A DNA stretch of 64,000 nucleotides, from positions 19,158,034 to 19,222,033 of the forward strand of contig NC_045132.1 in NCBI RefSeq assembly GCF_007655135.1, given 5' to 3'. The position numbers and the translations under genes are program-made. This document shows, one piece after another, positions 36,924 through 49,486 of this stretch. The stretch's first letter is position 1. Each line of letters begins with the position of its first letter. This stretch comes from Punica granatum. Taxonomy: Eukaryota; Streptophyta; Magnoliopsida; Myrtales; Lythraceae. Below the pieces are notes generated by a model. That model saw nothing but the letters and a program-made list of their open reading frames with translations, did no database searches and was not told where the DNA came from.

Positions 36924-39900
36924 ATTGAGAAGCTTTGCCAAGAGCACACACAGCTTGACCTCCCTGGCTCTCTCACTCTCGGATCTTCTCTCGACCAAGA
37001 CAAGAAGCATCACCATCAACATCAACTGTTTGGGTTGCTGAAGCCATTTCCTGCAGTTTCAATCGCTTCCCGTGCCTCCCTTGAACTCCCTGAGCTACTT
37101 GTAGTTGTCGGTAGTGTCCTCAAAGTCCTCGAGGTCCGAGTTCCCTCAATGAGCTCCAGCTATGACCGTTTCTACTGCCTAAGGTTTCCTAAGCTTCCGT
37201 CCAACTCATTTCTCGCTTGTTCATGTTGCTCCTACCTCATCTTGAGCTCCCCGCAGCTCCATCGAGTTCAACTTCTTCCTCCACAGCTTTGCCACAAGCC
37301 AAAGAGAGGGCTAGGTGAGCTGTCTTCACCCCGAAATCGTGCTTGAGTGCTGAGCTGGGTTGTTTGTTGGCTGATGGTTCGATTTAGACATGTTTTTGCT
37401 TGGCTTTGGTGATTAAAAATCTTGTTTAAGTACTAGGCTAAGTTGTAGAACGAATATCAATTCTATTCAGATGATTCTAGCTTGATTTCGAGGTTTGGAG
37501 ATCATGTTCGAAGCATGGCCTGAGCTATAGTGTGGTTTCTTCGATTGATTCATGGAAATTTGCTTGATTCTAAGAGCTAAATTCATCTTTGTGGTAGTGG
37601 CTGAGTTTGTTGCAGTTCTCTGATTAATTCGAGCTCGTTTGGTATGATTTTCTCGACCTTAAGTCGAGCTTAGGATGCGTGACTGCCCCTCACTCCATTT
37701 GAGCACGTTTGGATTAATTGAGGTAATAAGAGTCCTAAAGGGACTACACATGCTGGTCGCTTTTATTTACACTCCCAGAGGCTCATTTTAGCCACCTTAT
37801 CATCATGAAACAAGCCACTCCCATGCCTAGACACCCCGGATCACTTTCCTTGGTTTTTCGCGTTATTTTGGTATTTGGTGAGGTCAGTTTAAGATGATTA
37901 TAAGCCTTGATCAGATCTGATATGTGAATGAATGGACTCATGATGATCATGTATGTGATATAAAGAAAATCCTTTGGTGCTTACTTTCTCCAGGTTACTT
38001 TTGATTACGTATTGTGTCGACGATGAAACGTGATCAGCAGACATTGATGTTGAATTGGATGTATTAATCTCACGATTGATGGTTGCACTTTGTATATTGC
38101 TCCTTGTATCGCTCTCCTCTCATGTTTGTTTCTTGTTATGCATGTCATCTCGATCCTTGGAGTAAAGAGAAGAAAATTGGAATAGGCCGATGTCGGTGGG
38201 GCTAGAAAACAACGTGGAGACTTGCCTAGGCTTAGGTTGAGTTCCGAGTTGAAGGCCGACTCGGTCCGCGGTAGTTAAGGATCTTCTGAGCTAACCCATC
38301 CTAAGAATCTCTTGGGATTAGGTATAAATCTCAATTTTAGTGTCATGAGGTAGGTCCTTCGATGTTTGATGAGTGGATTCGATGAGCTTGACATGATTAA
38401 ATGCCCATAATTCGTGTGTTTGGGGATGTTTGAATGCATTTTAATTAAAACCTCGCACGAATTTGAATTAATCACGTGAACTCGGTTTAGAATCGAATTT
38501 AATATAAAGATGGTTGGGAATTAAAGCTTTTATCGAAGGGTCTATCAATGGCCGACTCGACGGCCTGAAACCCACAAATTTAAAGCATTCGGCAAGATTT
38601 TAATTAACTCAATAATTCTACATACGGGATAATTTGGATGTTTCACTTGGCTAAGTATATCACTCAGTTTTTTTAAAATAAATTGCACGAACTTGTCAAT
38701 AATCTGTAATCGCGTCGACAGTTCAAGAACTATTGGTCATGCCCTTTAAAACTCACAATTTCAAAAACGCCGAGATACGTGACATGCGTAGCATGAATAT
38801 CTAGGGAATATTTTGACTTGAGTCTAGGTCCAATTTGAGGTGGCTCAAGTCGGGGTGTACGAGTCCTTCTTAAACCACTTTCGGGCGAAGCGACCGATTT
38901 CTCGGCTCTTTCGGAGTCCTCATGACCCCGATGGATCCAAAGGATCGGTCGACACCGGCTACTGACTTTGATAGTCCGTGTCACGTGGTCTTAACTTTTC
39001 ATACACACACATTTTCCAGTTCCAGGGCATGACAAGTTCTTGACCCGCCGACACCCTAGGCATTAAGATGACCGAAACATACCGAATAAGAAAAGGGACG
39101 GGCGCCCGTCAACGTGCGATTGTCACTTGTAAACCCCCCTCTTTTCTATTTGTATGTTTCAGTCATCCTAGTGTAGATTCGGGCGCTTAGGGATTTGGAC
39201 CAGAGGCACAAGCGGGGTGGCCCATGAAAGGTTGTCCGGTCCCACACGGTCAAATTGCAGAGAGATCTTGGCACTCTCATGGTGTTTCGTGCCCCCGTTT
39301 TCCTAAGTTTGTGCTTAAACTGGTCAAAATACGAAAAACAGATTAATCTCAAACCCGATTTAATCAAACACGGGAAAATAGTCAAACAAAAGTTTAGGTT
39401 CCGGGTTTTAGGCGAAAACACACTTGTCATAATCTTTAAAAGTCACATTGTCACGATACATAACAATTTAAAAGCAACCCATACATTCGAAACATGACTA
39501 CGGACATCATGTCTATCGGGGTCCTTTAAAGTACCGCCGAATACTACATACCCTCCTAGGGCAGTCCATGACTGATTCACATCAAATACATCATCTCGTT
39601 TGTCCATTTAGGGTAGGAATTTGTCTGCTAAGCAACCTCAGTCCATAACTTGTTAATCACGTAAACTCAGCAATAATACACAATTTGTCTGTTTTCTTTT
39701 GCATTGATATGTTTTTTCTCTGTTTTCTTGCGGGTCAAGCCCGATCCTTTAGGATACGATCCACATGGGGTCCAACGTCCCTTCACCATCGATCACGGGT
39801 CTAACGCCCCCACTCACCGAGCACGTACGACTGGAGTGCCATACGAGGTCTTGCCTTGGGTCACTATCTTGACCCGTTTAGTATCCATGCGGAGGATGAG

Positions 39901-40776
39901 TCGGGTCAAGGCATATGAAATGATGTTAGACAATTACCCAAGAGCTCGATCGGTCACACGGTTATCTTGAGGACTATTATGTCCTCTTGAAAATCCGTCG
40001 TTCTAGTCGAACCCGATCTTCGATTCTCATGAGTCTGCATCGCTTTAATTTCAGTTTCAATTTTTCCTAAACACACGGTGAGTCAAAGCGGAATAATAAC
40101 CGAACGCAAACTGATCGGGATCCAATCATTGTAATTTGTATTTTTATTTATTTGAGAGAGCAGTGCAATGATTTATTTTGTATATTTATTCATGTAAGAA
40201 TCCCGGTCGGTAAGTGAATGGTCCGAGTGTTGAATTGGTCGAATCGATCTGCTTACCTAGGGACGAGTAAACCCAATGCTTCACGGTTTCAGTTCGCGCA
40301 GGACATCGACCATCACTATCTAATGAATCGTTACGCGAGAATAGCGAATTGATTCCTCAATATACGGGCCTACTCCTCTCTTGGGCTCTTAGTTCGAATC
40401 AAATGTTTTCTTCGAATTTACTATGTTAAAATGGGTAAGACAAGTGCAGCCTAATCATGAGGTAAATAAATAAAAGTGGCAAGCCCTAGGAAAATAGTGC
40501 ACCGATAGGACATGCGGGATATAGGCTCACGTGTAACTAAACCCCTAAATCCAGAATTTTCGATTATGCAAGACTAATGCCTTAGCAAATTAGGTGTATC
40601 TCATACCCCTAGACCCGGACAACTCGCGGCCCTCAATCTTCGAGTTGTAAACAGGTAGTGGCGACTTCTTTTCATACGTGTCCATCACGTGTCCCCACGG
40701 AAATGTGGACACTCCTAAGTCGTGCGATCGGTCGCACGCATGCGGGTCTCAACGAGACTAAATTCAAGTCCGCACA

Positions 40777-40781
40777 CCTAT
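40777..40781. repeat. Target-site duplication of solo LTR (right)
   Basis: CCTAT directly after the LTR end, identical to 34088-34092. Confidence 0.85.
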
Positions 40782-41859
40782 TCCGTGGTTGATCGATGCG
40801 TGTGACCCTTACGATCGAAAGAAAATCTTGGGGAGTCTTTGTTGTCCACTCCTTGTAGATGGAACAACGTGCATAGAGGAAAATAAGATATTTATAATCT
40901 CAATCTGCTTTACCATACAGTACTTCTCATATATGTTCATATCATCAGTCGACCAAAGAATTGGATTCTTCTTAAGATCAGTTGTTTTCACGGCTCATTT
41001 GCAATTGCAATATCCTTTTCATATTTTTACAAATTAATAGTCTCTTCAAATTTTGTGCCATTTTTCTAAGTTTTTTTTATTTTGTATTTTGCTAGTCCTT
41101 TGCATGCATGTGGGGATTTCTGGTAATATGGTTTTCATGTATAGTCCCATCGGCCGAGGAATTCTACGAAAGTATAGAACTACTGTACCTCCTCCTTATG
41201 AGTAAATATTCAATGAGTGTTACAATCAGTTGGCTACGTAACATTCAATCAAAATGCATTTATAGAATGGTAATACTCCCCACATATTCTCACTTTACAT
41301 ACACTCTGATTGATTGTTATTAATTTCTCACTGAATATTTAGTCCCTTTATCTCTCTCCACGGAGGTTTTGACATATTGTGGCATTTTCATTGTTGGAAA
41401 CATAGCTAGAATATTAGACTAGGAAGATCAATTAGTGCATTTTAACTATCTACTATATATAATAGTTTTAGACTCTTATGACAAGAGCTCCCTATTCGTT
41501 CAACGAGAGGCTTTATAAGATTTCTCTCAACCCATAATCGAACGTTCATTCACATACCCTGTATAATTAATGCATTATGTGATTACCAACATAAATTCAT
41601 TACACAATAGACAATGCACTGAAAATGAGATTGTGAATATATTTTTAAACTTTATCCTATCAATGTTTATGAACTCAATTTTAAATATTAATTTGAATTA
41701 TAAAATGTAGACGTCTGCGCATTATGTGGGTCACGTGACTAATAGATTTTTATTGCAAATATCAAAAGAAGATGGAGAAAAAAAGAAATGAATTAACCAA
41801 CGTGAGTTCGTTAGTTCATACGATTTGCCACTTGTTCTCCTTAAGTAAAGTATTAAGTT

Positions 41860-41965
41860 CGAGTCTTGTGAATGGAGAAAATTCATGCGTTAGAAGAGTT
41901 TTACCCCCTTAATAGGTTGACTCAGCTCGAACTAGATTAGTCGGGGTTCATTGGCTTTTGGATCC
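41860..41965 (+). repeat. SINE-like repeat, best-preserved copy
   Basis: It has AAGTTCGAGTCTTGTGAATG (B-box-like), then a pyrimidine-rich 'ttttaccccctta' and 'ctcagctcgaactagattag', blocks shared with four other copies in the window. An A-box-like sequence upstream is only suggestive, so a tRNA-derived SINE origin is inferred. Confidence 0.5.
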
Positions 41966-42886
41966 TATGTTTCATACTAGAAAAAAAAAATTAAGTAACC
42001 CAGATTGCGTCAAGATTATGGGAAAAAAAACAGTCAATTAAACAAGATGTGTTTACAACAGGACGTGGTCTCCACTCGCCACTTTTTTTTTTAGATTTTA
42101 AATTTTTAAAAGTTTACCCTTTCTTTTTTGTTTTTTAGTTTGGCCCAAATAAGGTACTAGGTGATCCGGTCGATCCGTTAAGCCAAATGATTTGATCATT
42201 ATAGTTGCCACATTTATTTCCTTTTTTTTAAGAAAAATGTTATATTTTTTTATTTCTGTTCTATTTTGAGGTTGGTAATCTGGTCAACCCGAATAAGGTA
42301 TCAGATAATCTGATCGACCCGTTAGGCTAATTGATCCAATTGTTATAGTTAGACCACTTATTTCCCAAAAATAAAAATTTCTTCCCTAGCTTTTATTTAA
42401 AATTCAAAAGAAATTTCATATTAGAAGTAGTAGATATACGAACTAAAATATATGCTATATTTTATTTTTTCTAATTTTAGATAGTGAGTGGAAACCTTTT
42501 CATCTCTCATGTGTCACTTTTTTTAAAAAAAATTTGAACTTCCTTCTTTTGTAAATTGTTTTTAAGCCCCTTCAACAATGTCGTGATGCAACCGATTGAT
42601 CCATCATGTTTAGATCGGTGTTTCCCAAAAAAAATTCCCTTTTTTATCTAGATATATCTTAAGTGCAAGTTTTTCCCTTTTTCCTTTTTACAGTTACTAT
42701 ATATAGAAATAATATCACGTATGGAAGCAAACCTTTAGCATTTTCAAGTAAATATAAATTAAAATGTCATGTTTTTTGTCCATATGATTCACAAGCTTTT
42801 CTCCCTTTTCTTCGATCACTACTATAGGATTAGACACCATGCATTTTACATTATTCCCCTTATCTATATATTTCCTTCCTAAGGAG

Positions 42887-42888
<2 letters not shown>

Positions 42889-42919
<31 letters not shown>
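42889..42919. repeat. (AT)n microsatellite
   Basis: A perfect AT dinucleotide run. Confidence 0.95.
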
Positions 42920-42922
<3 letters not shown>

Positions 42923-44643
42923 CTTATAATTTGTTTTCTTTTACACTTTTCTATTAACAGACACTGACTTTTTTTCTTCATGTTGTATCTTTCTTAGAGA
43001 AGTATAGTAATTATACACATACATTTTTGAATTACGAGTAATAGTTTTTCTTCATTAATCCATACAAGAAGATCCAAAAGTGAAAATTAATTTTGTCGTT
43101 ATTTTTTTTATAAATTTATAAAACGCGTGCATTGTCATTTTTCTTAAAGTACATATGTTCTCTTTTATTTAGTATTGTTTGCTAAATTTCAAATCTTATT
43201 CATATCTTTCTTTTAAGGACAAAATGTATAGGCTTTAGGTCAAGATTCAACCCATTTAACGCATTCAAGACACACTTAGTGAAATAAAAATAGTAATACT
43301 ATATATGATATATGAATATAAATATATGTATATGCAATTGAGTTATAAGCTAAAACTCGCATTTGAAAATGAAGAAGAAAATATTGGCATATAAGAGGAA
43401 TGAGTTCCACCATCTATTAACTTAAAATTTTAGACCGAACATGTGCCAAAATATTTATTTCTGATTAAAGCTCTTATATAAAAGTATATAGAATAAATTG
43501 TAATGTAATTTAATATATAGAATAATTGAATTAGCATGATAAATTGTAATGAATTTTAATAATAGAAAGGTCTTAAATTTAAGTATAGTGTCAATAAAAA
43601 ATTCAATAAAAAGAGTGATGAAATACTGGTAATGACGTTAATAAATTTGAATGAGTCTATGTAAAAAGAACACATTTAAAGATAATATAGAATTATAAAT
43701 ATAATTTTATTTGTTGTATTGTCTAGATATATAGAAATGTTTATAATTCATAAAAAATTAATAAAGATGTCATTTAATTTGTAAAATCTTTGTAACCATA
43801 AAAAATTAGACTCATAATGAAGTACCGGTCGCTTGTACTGAAAAAAATTATTTATTTTTATATTTGATTGTTTCAAATACTTGTATTTATATAATAAAAT
43901 CCGTTGAAGATAATAATGATGGTTATTTTACAACGATAAGTTTATTATGTTAAGATCAGTTTACCGACCCATGAACACTCCAAATCTATTGTGTTAAGAT
44001 TTTATAATCATTTGAAATAAGCAAGTCTAAGAAATAATAATTTATAGATATATTATATCTATCCAACAAATTACTTCGGGAAGTTTTTGAACTCGCAGTG
44101 AAGTGTGAACATATTCCCTAGTATTGCTTAAAATAAAATCACCTCCATCTATTGTATAATTTGTATTAGACTGAAGAAGTAATCAATATCCATATTGCAA
44201 ATTAAGAAATGTCTCTCTTGATTGCTTTCACGACGAAAATCTTCTTTGACAGTTCATTCTAACTTGGAATAAGTAAGAAAAGGGCTTGATAATCTTTCTT
44301 ATCTACTAGTGAAAGACACTATACTAAGTGGATTTTCCTGTCGTGTATGTTTCGGTCACATTACACCACTTTTTCTATTCAAAAGAATTTATATAGCTCC
44401 TTTTTAATTTGAATTACATATGATGGAGTTTTTGCGAATTAAACTCCTCTTATTGTAACAAATTTCGGTTCATGGTAGTGTATTTTCTAAACATAATTAG
44501 TATATGAAGATTTAAAGTTAATTAAGTCAGTGGGCATATCATATACCGATGTAACCTATGTAACTCATGACAAGCACAATGGAGAAATATTGTCATTTAT
44601 CCAGTGGAATCTGTGCCAACGAGATTACTGATGGATTCACGAA

Positions 44644-45079
44644 ATATTACTTATCCAAGAAATATATTATTTATCATACTCTTCACATATTTACTGATGG
44701 AGAGATAGAGAGTCACGGTAATTTTTGGAAAAGGTCCAAAAATTACCGTGGAATTTCTAACTGAAACTCCGTTGAAACTTACAGAAAATAAAACATTTTG
44801 TGAAAAACTAACAATAATTTCATATTTTAAAGCATTAAAAAATTAAGTAATTTTGACTATTATTTGTCCGAATTTTTCTTAAACAACGATTTCTCGTGGA
44901 GATTTTGTCAGCATTAAAAAAAAAGAAATTTACTTTCCCACAAAAATTCCATTGGAAATGATTCTTCAAATACAAATAAAAAATTATAACTGAAAATAAA
45001 AAGAAAAAGGAAAAAACACAAGTAGAAAATAAATATGTGAAGAGTATGATAAATAATATATTTCTTGAATAAGTAATAT
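44644..45079. mobile_element. Candidate MITE with 50-bp terminal inverted repeats
   Basis: The 50 bp at 44644-44693 recur as a reverse complement at 45030-45079 with about one mismatch. Between them lies a second, smaller palindrome at 44714-44750 (CACGGTAATTTTTGG, a short loop, and its reverse). No transposase is encoded. A non-autonomous foldback or MITE-type element fits. No clear target repeat was found. Confidence 0.6.
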
Positions 45080-45413
45080 ATATAAATAAATAATATAAAT
45101 TGCAAGTTTAGATAATGAGTTTCTAAAACAGTCGAGAGAATGTGAGATTTCTTGTACTTGGAGGATGGACATCAATTTATTCTATATAGTATTATGCATT
45201 TAAGCATATATAACCAATCACATACGAGAAAATATTAACTTATCCCATCACAATGATGTGATAAGAAAAAATAAATAAGATTATTTCAATTAAGAATACT
45301 TACCACAATTAATCGAGTGATCGACACTCATTATTTTATTTATTATAATTTAATTGGTGTTTCCTCGCGTTACTTGGCAAAGTAGGATCACCGAAGAATC
45401 TCTCAATAAATAC

Positions 45414-45434
45414 TAGCACGTGCTACGCACGAGA
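45414..45434 (-). other. Possible Helitron 3' terminus
   Basis: On the minus strand, a short hairpin (CGTGCGTAGCACG) is followed a few bases later by CTAG and then T, the arrangement at Helitron 3' ends. The other end was not located. A weaker similar signal lies at 45582-45597. Confidence 0.35.
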
Positions 45435-46641
45435 ATCATTAATCAACTTTTTTTTTACCACTATTAATCAACTTACTTGATTAAAATGAAAATTGATGTA
45501 ATAATTTATATAGCTTGTTTTGTGGGTAATAATATATACATAAAATAAATAAATTTTCACTTCTATAAGAAGTTTCCATACCTAGTGCGACGCACGATTA
45601 TTGTAACTCTTTCTTGTTATTCGTTGAAAACTCCAAAGAAAATTAATAAAAAGATTTTTATAAGCCAAAATTTTAATTAATAAAATTATTAATGGAATGA
45701 AAGAAATTATTAGATGGGAGAGAGAACAGAGAGAATGAAGAAATGAACGGCAAATTTATCAAAAAAAAGAAGAATTGAACGGCAAAAGAGAGAGGAGAGA
45801 GAACAGTAGAGAGTGAGAGAAAATAAAGAATAAAAAAATGGAGTTGAGAAGAAGGTAATTAAAAAAAAACTAAAACTACCATTATGTTCTTGATCTAATT
45901 GTTATTGATTAATTCTATTATTTTTTAGGGGTATAATTGGGAAAAGAAATTATTTTTTGTTTTCGCATATAGTAATAATAGATAGATATTTGAATTGTTA
46001 TATAAGTTCAATTAATTAGACGGATTGTGATAAAAGGAGGAGAAGATGTTACATCTTGCTATAACAAATTATAGTGAAAATGGAAATAAATTAAATAAAT
46101 TTGAGAAAAAGTAGGATTTTACTCTTAAGGAAAATATATTATCATCTCCTCACTAGACCAGTTTATGTGTCGCAATATACTATGTTAAAATAGTTTTAAA
46201 ATCCGTATCATTCTAATTTTATCGGATATCAAACTGATAATGCGAAAATTCGAAATAACATTTAGTATTTTTTACTATAGTTGATAATTTCCTCAAATAA
46301 TCTCTGAGAGAAAAGTCAGCCCAATATCCCAACCACACGAACTCGACAAGCCGATGCTTTTGGACTTTTTCCCCTTTTTTCTTCCTTGTGACGAAATGTT
46401 TGTATTTTACATATATTAAGTAAATGAATTATTGGAGGAAATTAAAATGGATGGCATATGTCTATCTGGTAAGAATTGGACCATGTATCACTTCTTTTGG
46501 CACTCTTTTTTTTTCGGATTACAAAGGAGATCTCAATGGTCTTGTCCAATGAAATAGAAATCTCATATAGTTAATAAAGGGGCATAGATAACCCCACTAA
46601 GTTTCAAATTTTGAATATCTTGATTGTCAGGCGAGAACATT

Positions 46642-46646
46642 CACCA
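46642..46646. repeat. Target-site duplication of copia element (left)
   Basis: CACCA before the LTR, repeated at 52728-52732. Copy A of the duplication has a single CACCA at the matching place (1108-1112). Confidence 0.93.
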
Positions 46647-47426
46647 TGTAAGATTATAATTAGCCGTAATAAGTTACAAAATTGAACGACAATTCGAATA
46701 GCAATTCGGACAAATAGAATGCTATAAAATTAAATGAATTTCACTAGTATAAGAACTTGGAAATTCAAACCGATACAAAAACGAAATCGGAAGATCTGAA
46801 GACACGAGAGAGCCGAGTCCTGTGTTAGACACAAACCCCTTGAAACAGAATTGTCCCCTCCTGGGTGCTTGAGGTCACGTAGACAATCGTTTCCCAAGGT
46901 AAAACGGCAACAAGCGAAGCAGCAACACAAATAGCAACGCTCCAGTGAACTCGAAGTGAAGCGTGAACACTATCTCAAAATCTGGATGCAAGTTCAGAAA
47001 TCTCAGAGAAGAAAATGTTTGTGTGCTTGAAGATGAGAGAATCGTTGGATTTTATAGGTTAGGGGTTCAATGCTTCTATGATTATTCATGAATGCAATCC
47101 ATATGATTATTCATGATTGCAATCCATATGATTATTCATGAATGAAATCCAATGATTATTCATGAATGCAATCCATATGATTATTCATTATTGCAATCTA
47201 TATGATTATTCATGAATGAAATCCAATGATTTTTCATGAATGCAATTCATATGATTATTCATGAATGAAATCCATTCATCTCTTGCAACCACCACTTAAA
47301 TATAATTCATTCCCACTTGAATGTAATATATTCCTCTATCATTAAGAGGAATTTTAAGTGTGGTTAACATAAGAAAATCAAGAGTGAACAATTTCCTCAT
47401 TCACCCATTAGCCATAATTTCCAACA
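46647..47426 (-). repeat. 3' LTR of copia element
   Basis: 780 bp, downstream in the element's own orientation. It contains eight tandem ~24-bp units at 47079-47274. Confidence 0.93.
47079..47274. repeat. Eight ~24-bp tandem repeats within the LTR
   Basis: Units follow TGATTATTCATGAATG plus CAATCCATA with small changes. The same array is in the other LTR (52380-52575). In element orientation it lies in the U3 half, where enhancer repeats often occur. Confidence 0.9.
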
Positions 47427-47438
47427 ATCCCCCACTTG
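47427..47438 (-). other. Polypurine tract of copia element
   Basis: The minus strand reads CAAGTGGGGGAT immediately before the 3' LTR start TGTTGG, the usual form for plant copia elements. Confidence 0.85.
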
Positions 47439-47937
47439 AATGGAAATTGTTTTGTTTTGACTCACTAATAGTGTTCACCAATTGAACCTGCATAGGATAG
47501 GTAGGTGTTACCACCCTTGAACCTTCCCTTGTGAAATGCATATACTTTACTAGTAGTCCAATAGACGCGATATCCTTGAATTGTTCCGTTGTTTTGTGTA
47601 AAGATATCACATACCTCACACAGAAGTCAACTGACTTCCTTCGGTTTTCATAGTTGTGTCCATTTTTATCATGGAATACCGTCCTAGTTCTGCGAGAGTT
47701 TCTGAAGAATTAAGTCCATAAAAATTCTCCTCTGAAGCGGCCCCACTTCTCTCTCACATAGGTGATTTCATATATCATTAAAGCAATTCAGATTGCTAGC
47801 CTTATCCATTTATCACTGTTTCGTCAAGGAATGGTCCATGAATTTTCTCCCTCACAGTGATTTAATTCGGTTCTATAACTTAATTGTCCCATTGAACCTA
47901 GATTTTGGGATCTCCAGTCAGCTAGGCTGGGTATCCG

Positions 47938-49458
47938 CTATAAAACCTTTTCTCTAATGGACTTCAGACCCATTCCCTTTGACAACTTCTTAAACTGCTC
48001 TTTACTTAACCCTTTGGTTAGCGGATCCGCTATATTATCCTTTAATTGCACGTAGTCAATAGAGATAATTCCAGTTGAGATCAGTTGTCTAATGATATTA
48101 TGTCTACGACGTATATATCTAGACTTACCATTATACATATTACTTTGTGCCCTTCCAATTGCCGTTTGACTATCACAGTGGATACAAATTGGTGGCACAG
48201 GTTTTTTCCATTTAGGAATGTCCTCTAGAAAACGGCGCAACCATTCAGCTTCTTCTCCATATTTATCTAGAGCAATAAACTCAAATTCTATTGTAGACCT
48301 AGCGATAACAGTTTGTTTCGAGTACTTCCATAACACTGCTGCACCTGCTAGTGTGAACACATATCCACTAGTGGATTTCGAATCCGTTATATCAGATGTC
48401 CAGTTTGTATCATTGTACCCCTCTAGGACAACTAGATATCTAGTATAGTGTAGCCCGTAATCTCGAGTGTATCTAAGGTATTTGAGTACCCTCATAATTG
48501 CCTTCCAATGGTCCCTACTCGGATTACTCGTATATCTGTTGAGTCTACTAACCGAGTATGCAATATCCGACCTAGTACAACTCATCAGACTTCCAATGAC
48601 CCGCGAGTATTCTAACTGGGAAATACTCTCTCCTTTATTTTTCGATAGATGAAGATTATTGTCTATTGGAGTTTTTGAAATTCCAGAATCATTTTCGGTA
48701 AATTTTTCCAGAATTTTATCTATGTACTGTGACTGACTCAAAATTAGTCCATCTGATGTTCTCATGATTTTAATTCCTAAAATCACATTAGCGAGTCCCA
48801 TATCTTTCATGTCAAATCTCGAATTCAGTATATTTTTCGTAAATTTGATCATTCTGTCATCACTACTAACAATGAGTATGTCATCCACGTAGAGACATAA
48901 AATGACGTAACCATTTTCTGTCTCCTTAATGTATACACATTTATCACACTCATTGATCTTAAATCCTTTGGAAATCATTGCATTATCAAATTTTTCTTGC
49001 CACTGCTTTAGCGCTTGTTTCAACCCATACAATGATTTGACCAATTTACAGACTTTCATTTCTTTTCTTGGAGCCATGAACCCATCGGATTGTTCCATAT
49101 AGATTTCTTCATCTAAATCTCCATTTAGGAAAGCTGTTTTCACATCCATTTGATGAACTTCCAAATTACGCAGTGCCACAATTGCAAGTATCATCCTAAT
49201 GGAATTTATTCTCGTCACAGGAGAATAAGTATCAAAATAGTCCAAGCCTTCCTTTTGCCTGTATCCCTTAATTACAAGCCTAGCCTTGTACTTATCAATG
49301 GATCCATCTGCTTTCATTTTCCTTTTAAAGATCCATTTGGATCCTAAAGGTTTACAACCAGTGGGGAGATCCACTAATTCCCAAGTGTGATTCTGCAGAA
49401 TCGAATCAATTTCACTTTTGATTGTCTCCTTCCAGAGAGGTCCTTCAGAGGAATTCAT
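47938..49458 (-). pseudogene. Copia reverse transcriptase and RNase H
   Basis: This 506-codon open frame starts within the linker after integrase. The reverse transcriptase part has [12 protein letters not shown] (about 41-52), [15 protein letters not shown] (107-121) and the catalytic YVDD box at 190-193. The RNase H part includes the region [10 protein letters not shown] and ends with the typical DPLTKGL segment. The domain is full length and uninterrupted. It is out of frame with the integrase frame just upstream, so the polyprotein is broken. Confidence 0.95.
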
Positions 49459-49486
49459 TGCTTCAACACTGCTTCTAACAAATATG

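Larger units (their letters stand above)
34093..40776 (+). mobile_element. Very long solo LTR, probably Ty3/gypsy (6.7 kb)
   Basis: It starts TGCCAGCACC and ends GCACA, and is flanked by the 5-bp repeat CCTAT on both sides. Neither a polypurine tract nor interior retroviral-type genes adjoin it, so it is a solo LTR left after recombination between two LTRs. Both ends align in inverted orientation with the LTR at 19923-24670. It is about 1.9 kb longer than that LTR, mostly because of a central block with a (CT)n run, a large palindrome and gag-like fragments. Open frames inside are not conserved as genes. Confidence 0.85.
40782..44640. other. AT-rich non-coding interval
   Basis: I see no gene. 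The interval holds one SINE-like copy (41860-41965), an AT microsatellite (42889-42919) and short open frames without motifs. Confidence 0.6.

Noticed and set aside
40651..40672. TGGCGACTTC after an ACA, looking like an LTR end followed by a primer-binding site
   Set aside because: The perfect CCTAT repeats at 34088-34092 and 40777-40781 place the LTR end at 40776, so this motif is inside the LTR. The related LTR also continues to the equivalent point.
19923..40776. The two long LTRs as the pair belonging to one element
   Set aside because: They face opposite directions and are too diverged. LTRs of one element must be direct repeats, and one of the two has its own target repeats as a solo LTR.
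47079..47274. Regular 24-bp repeats as a CRISPR-like array
   Set aside because: Units are contiguous without unique spacers and occur identically in both LTRs of a retrotransposon.
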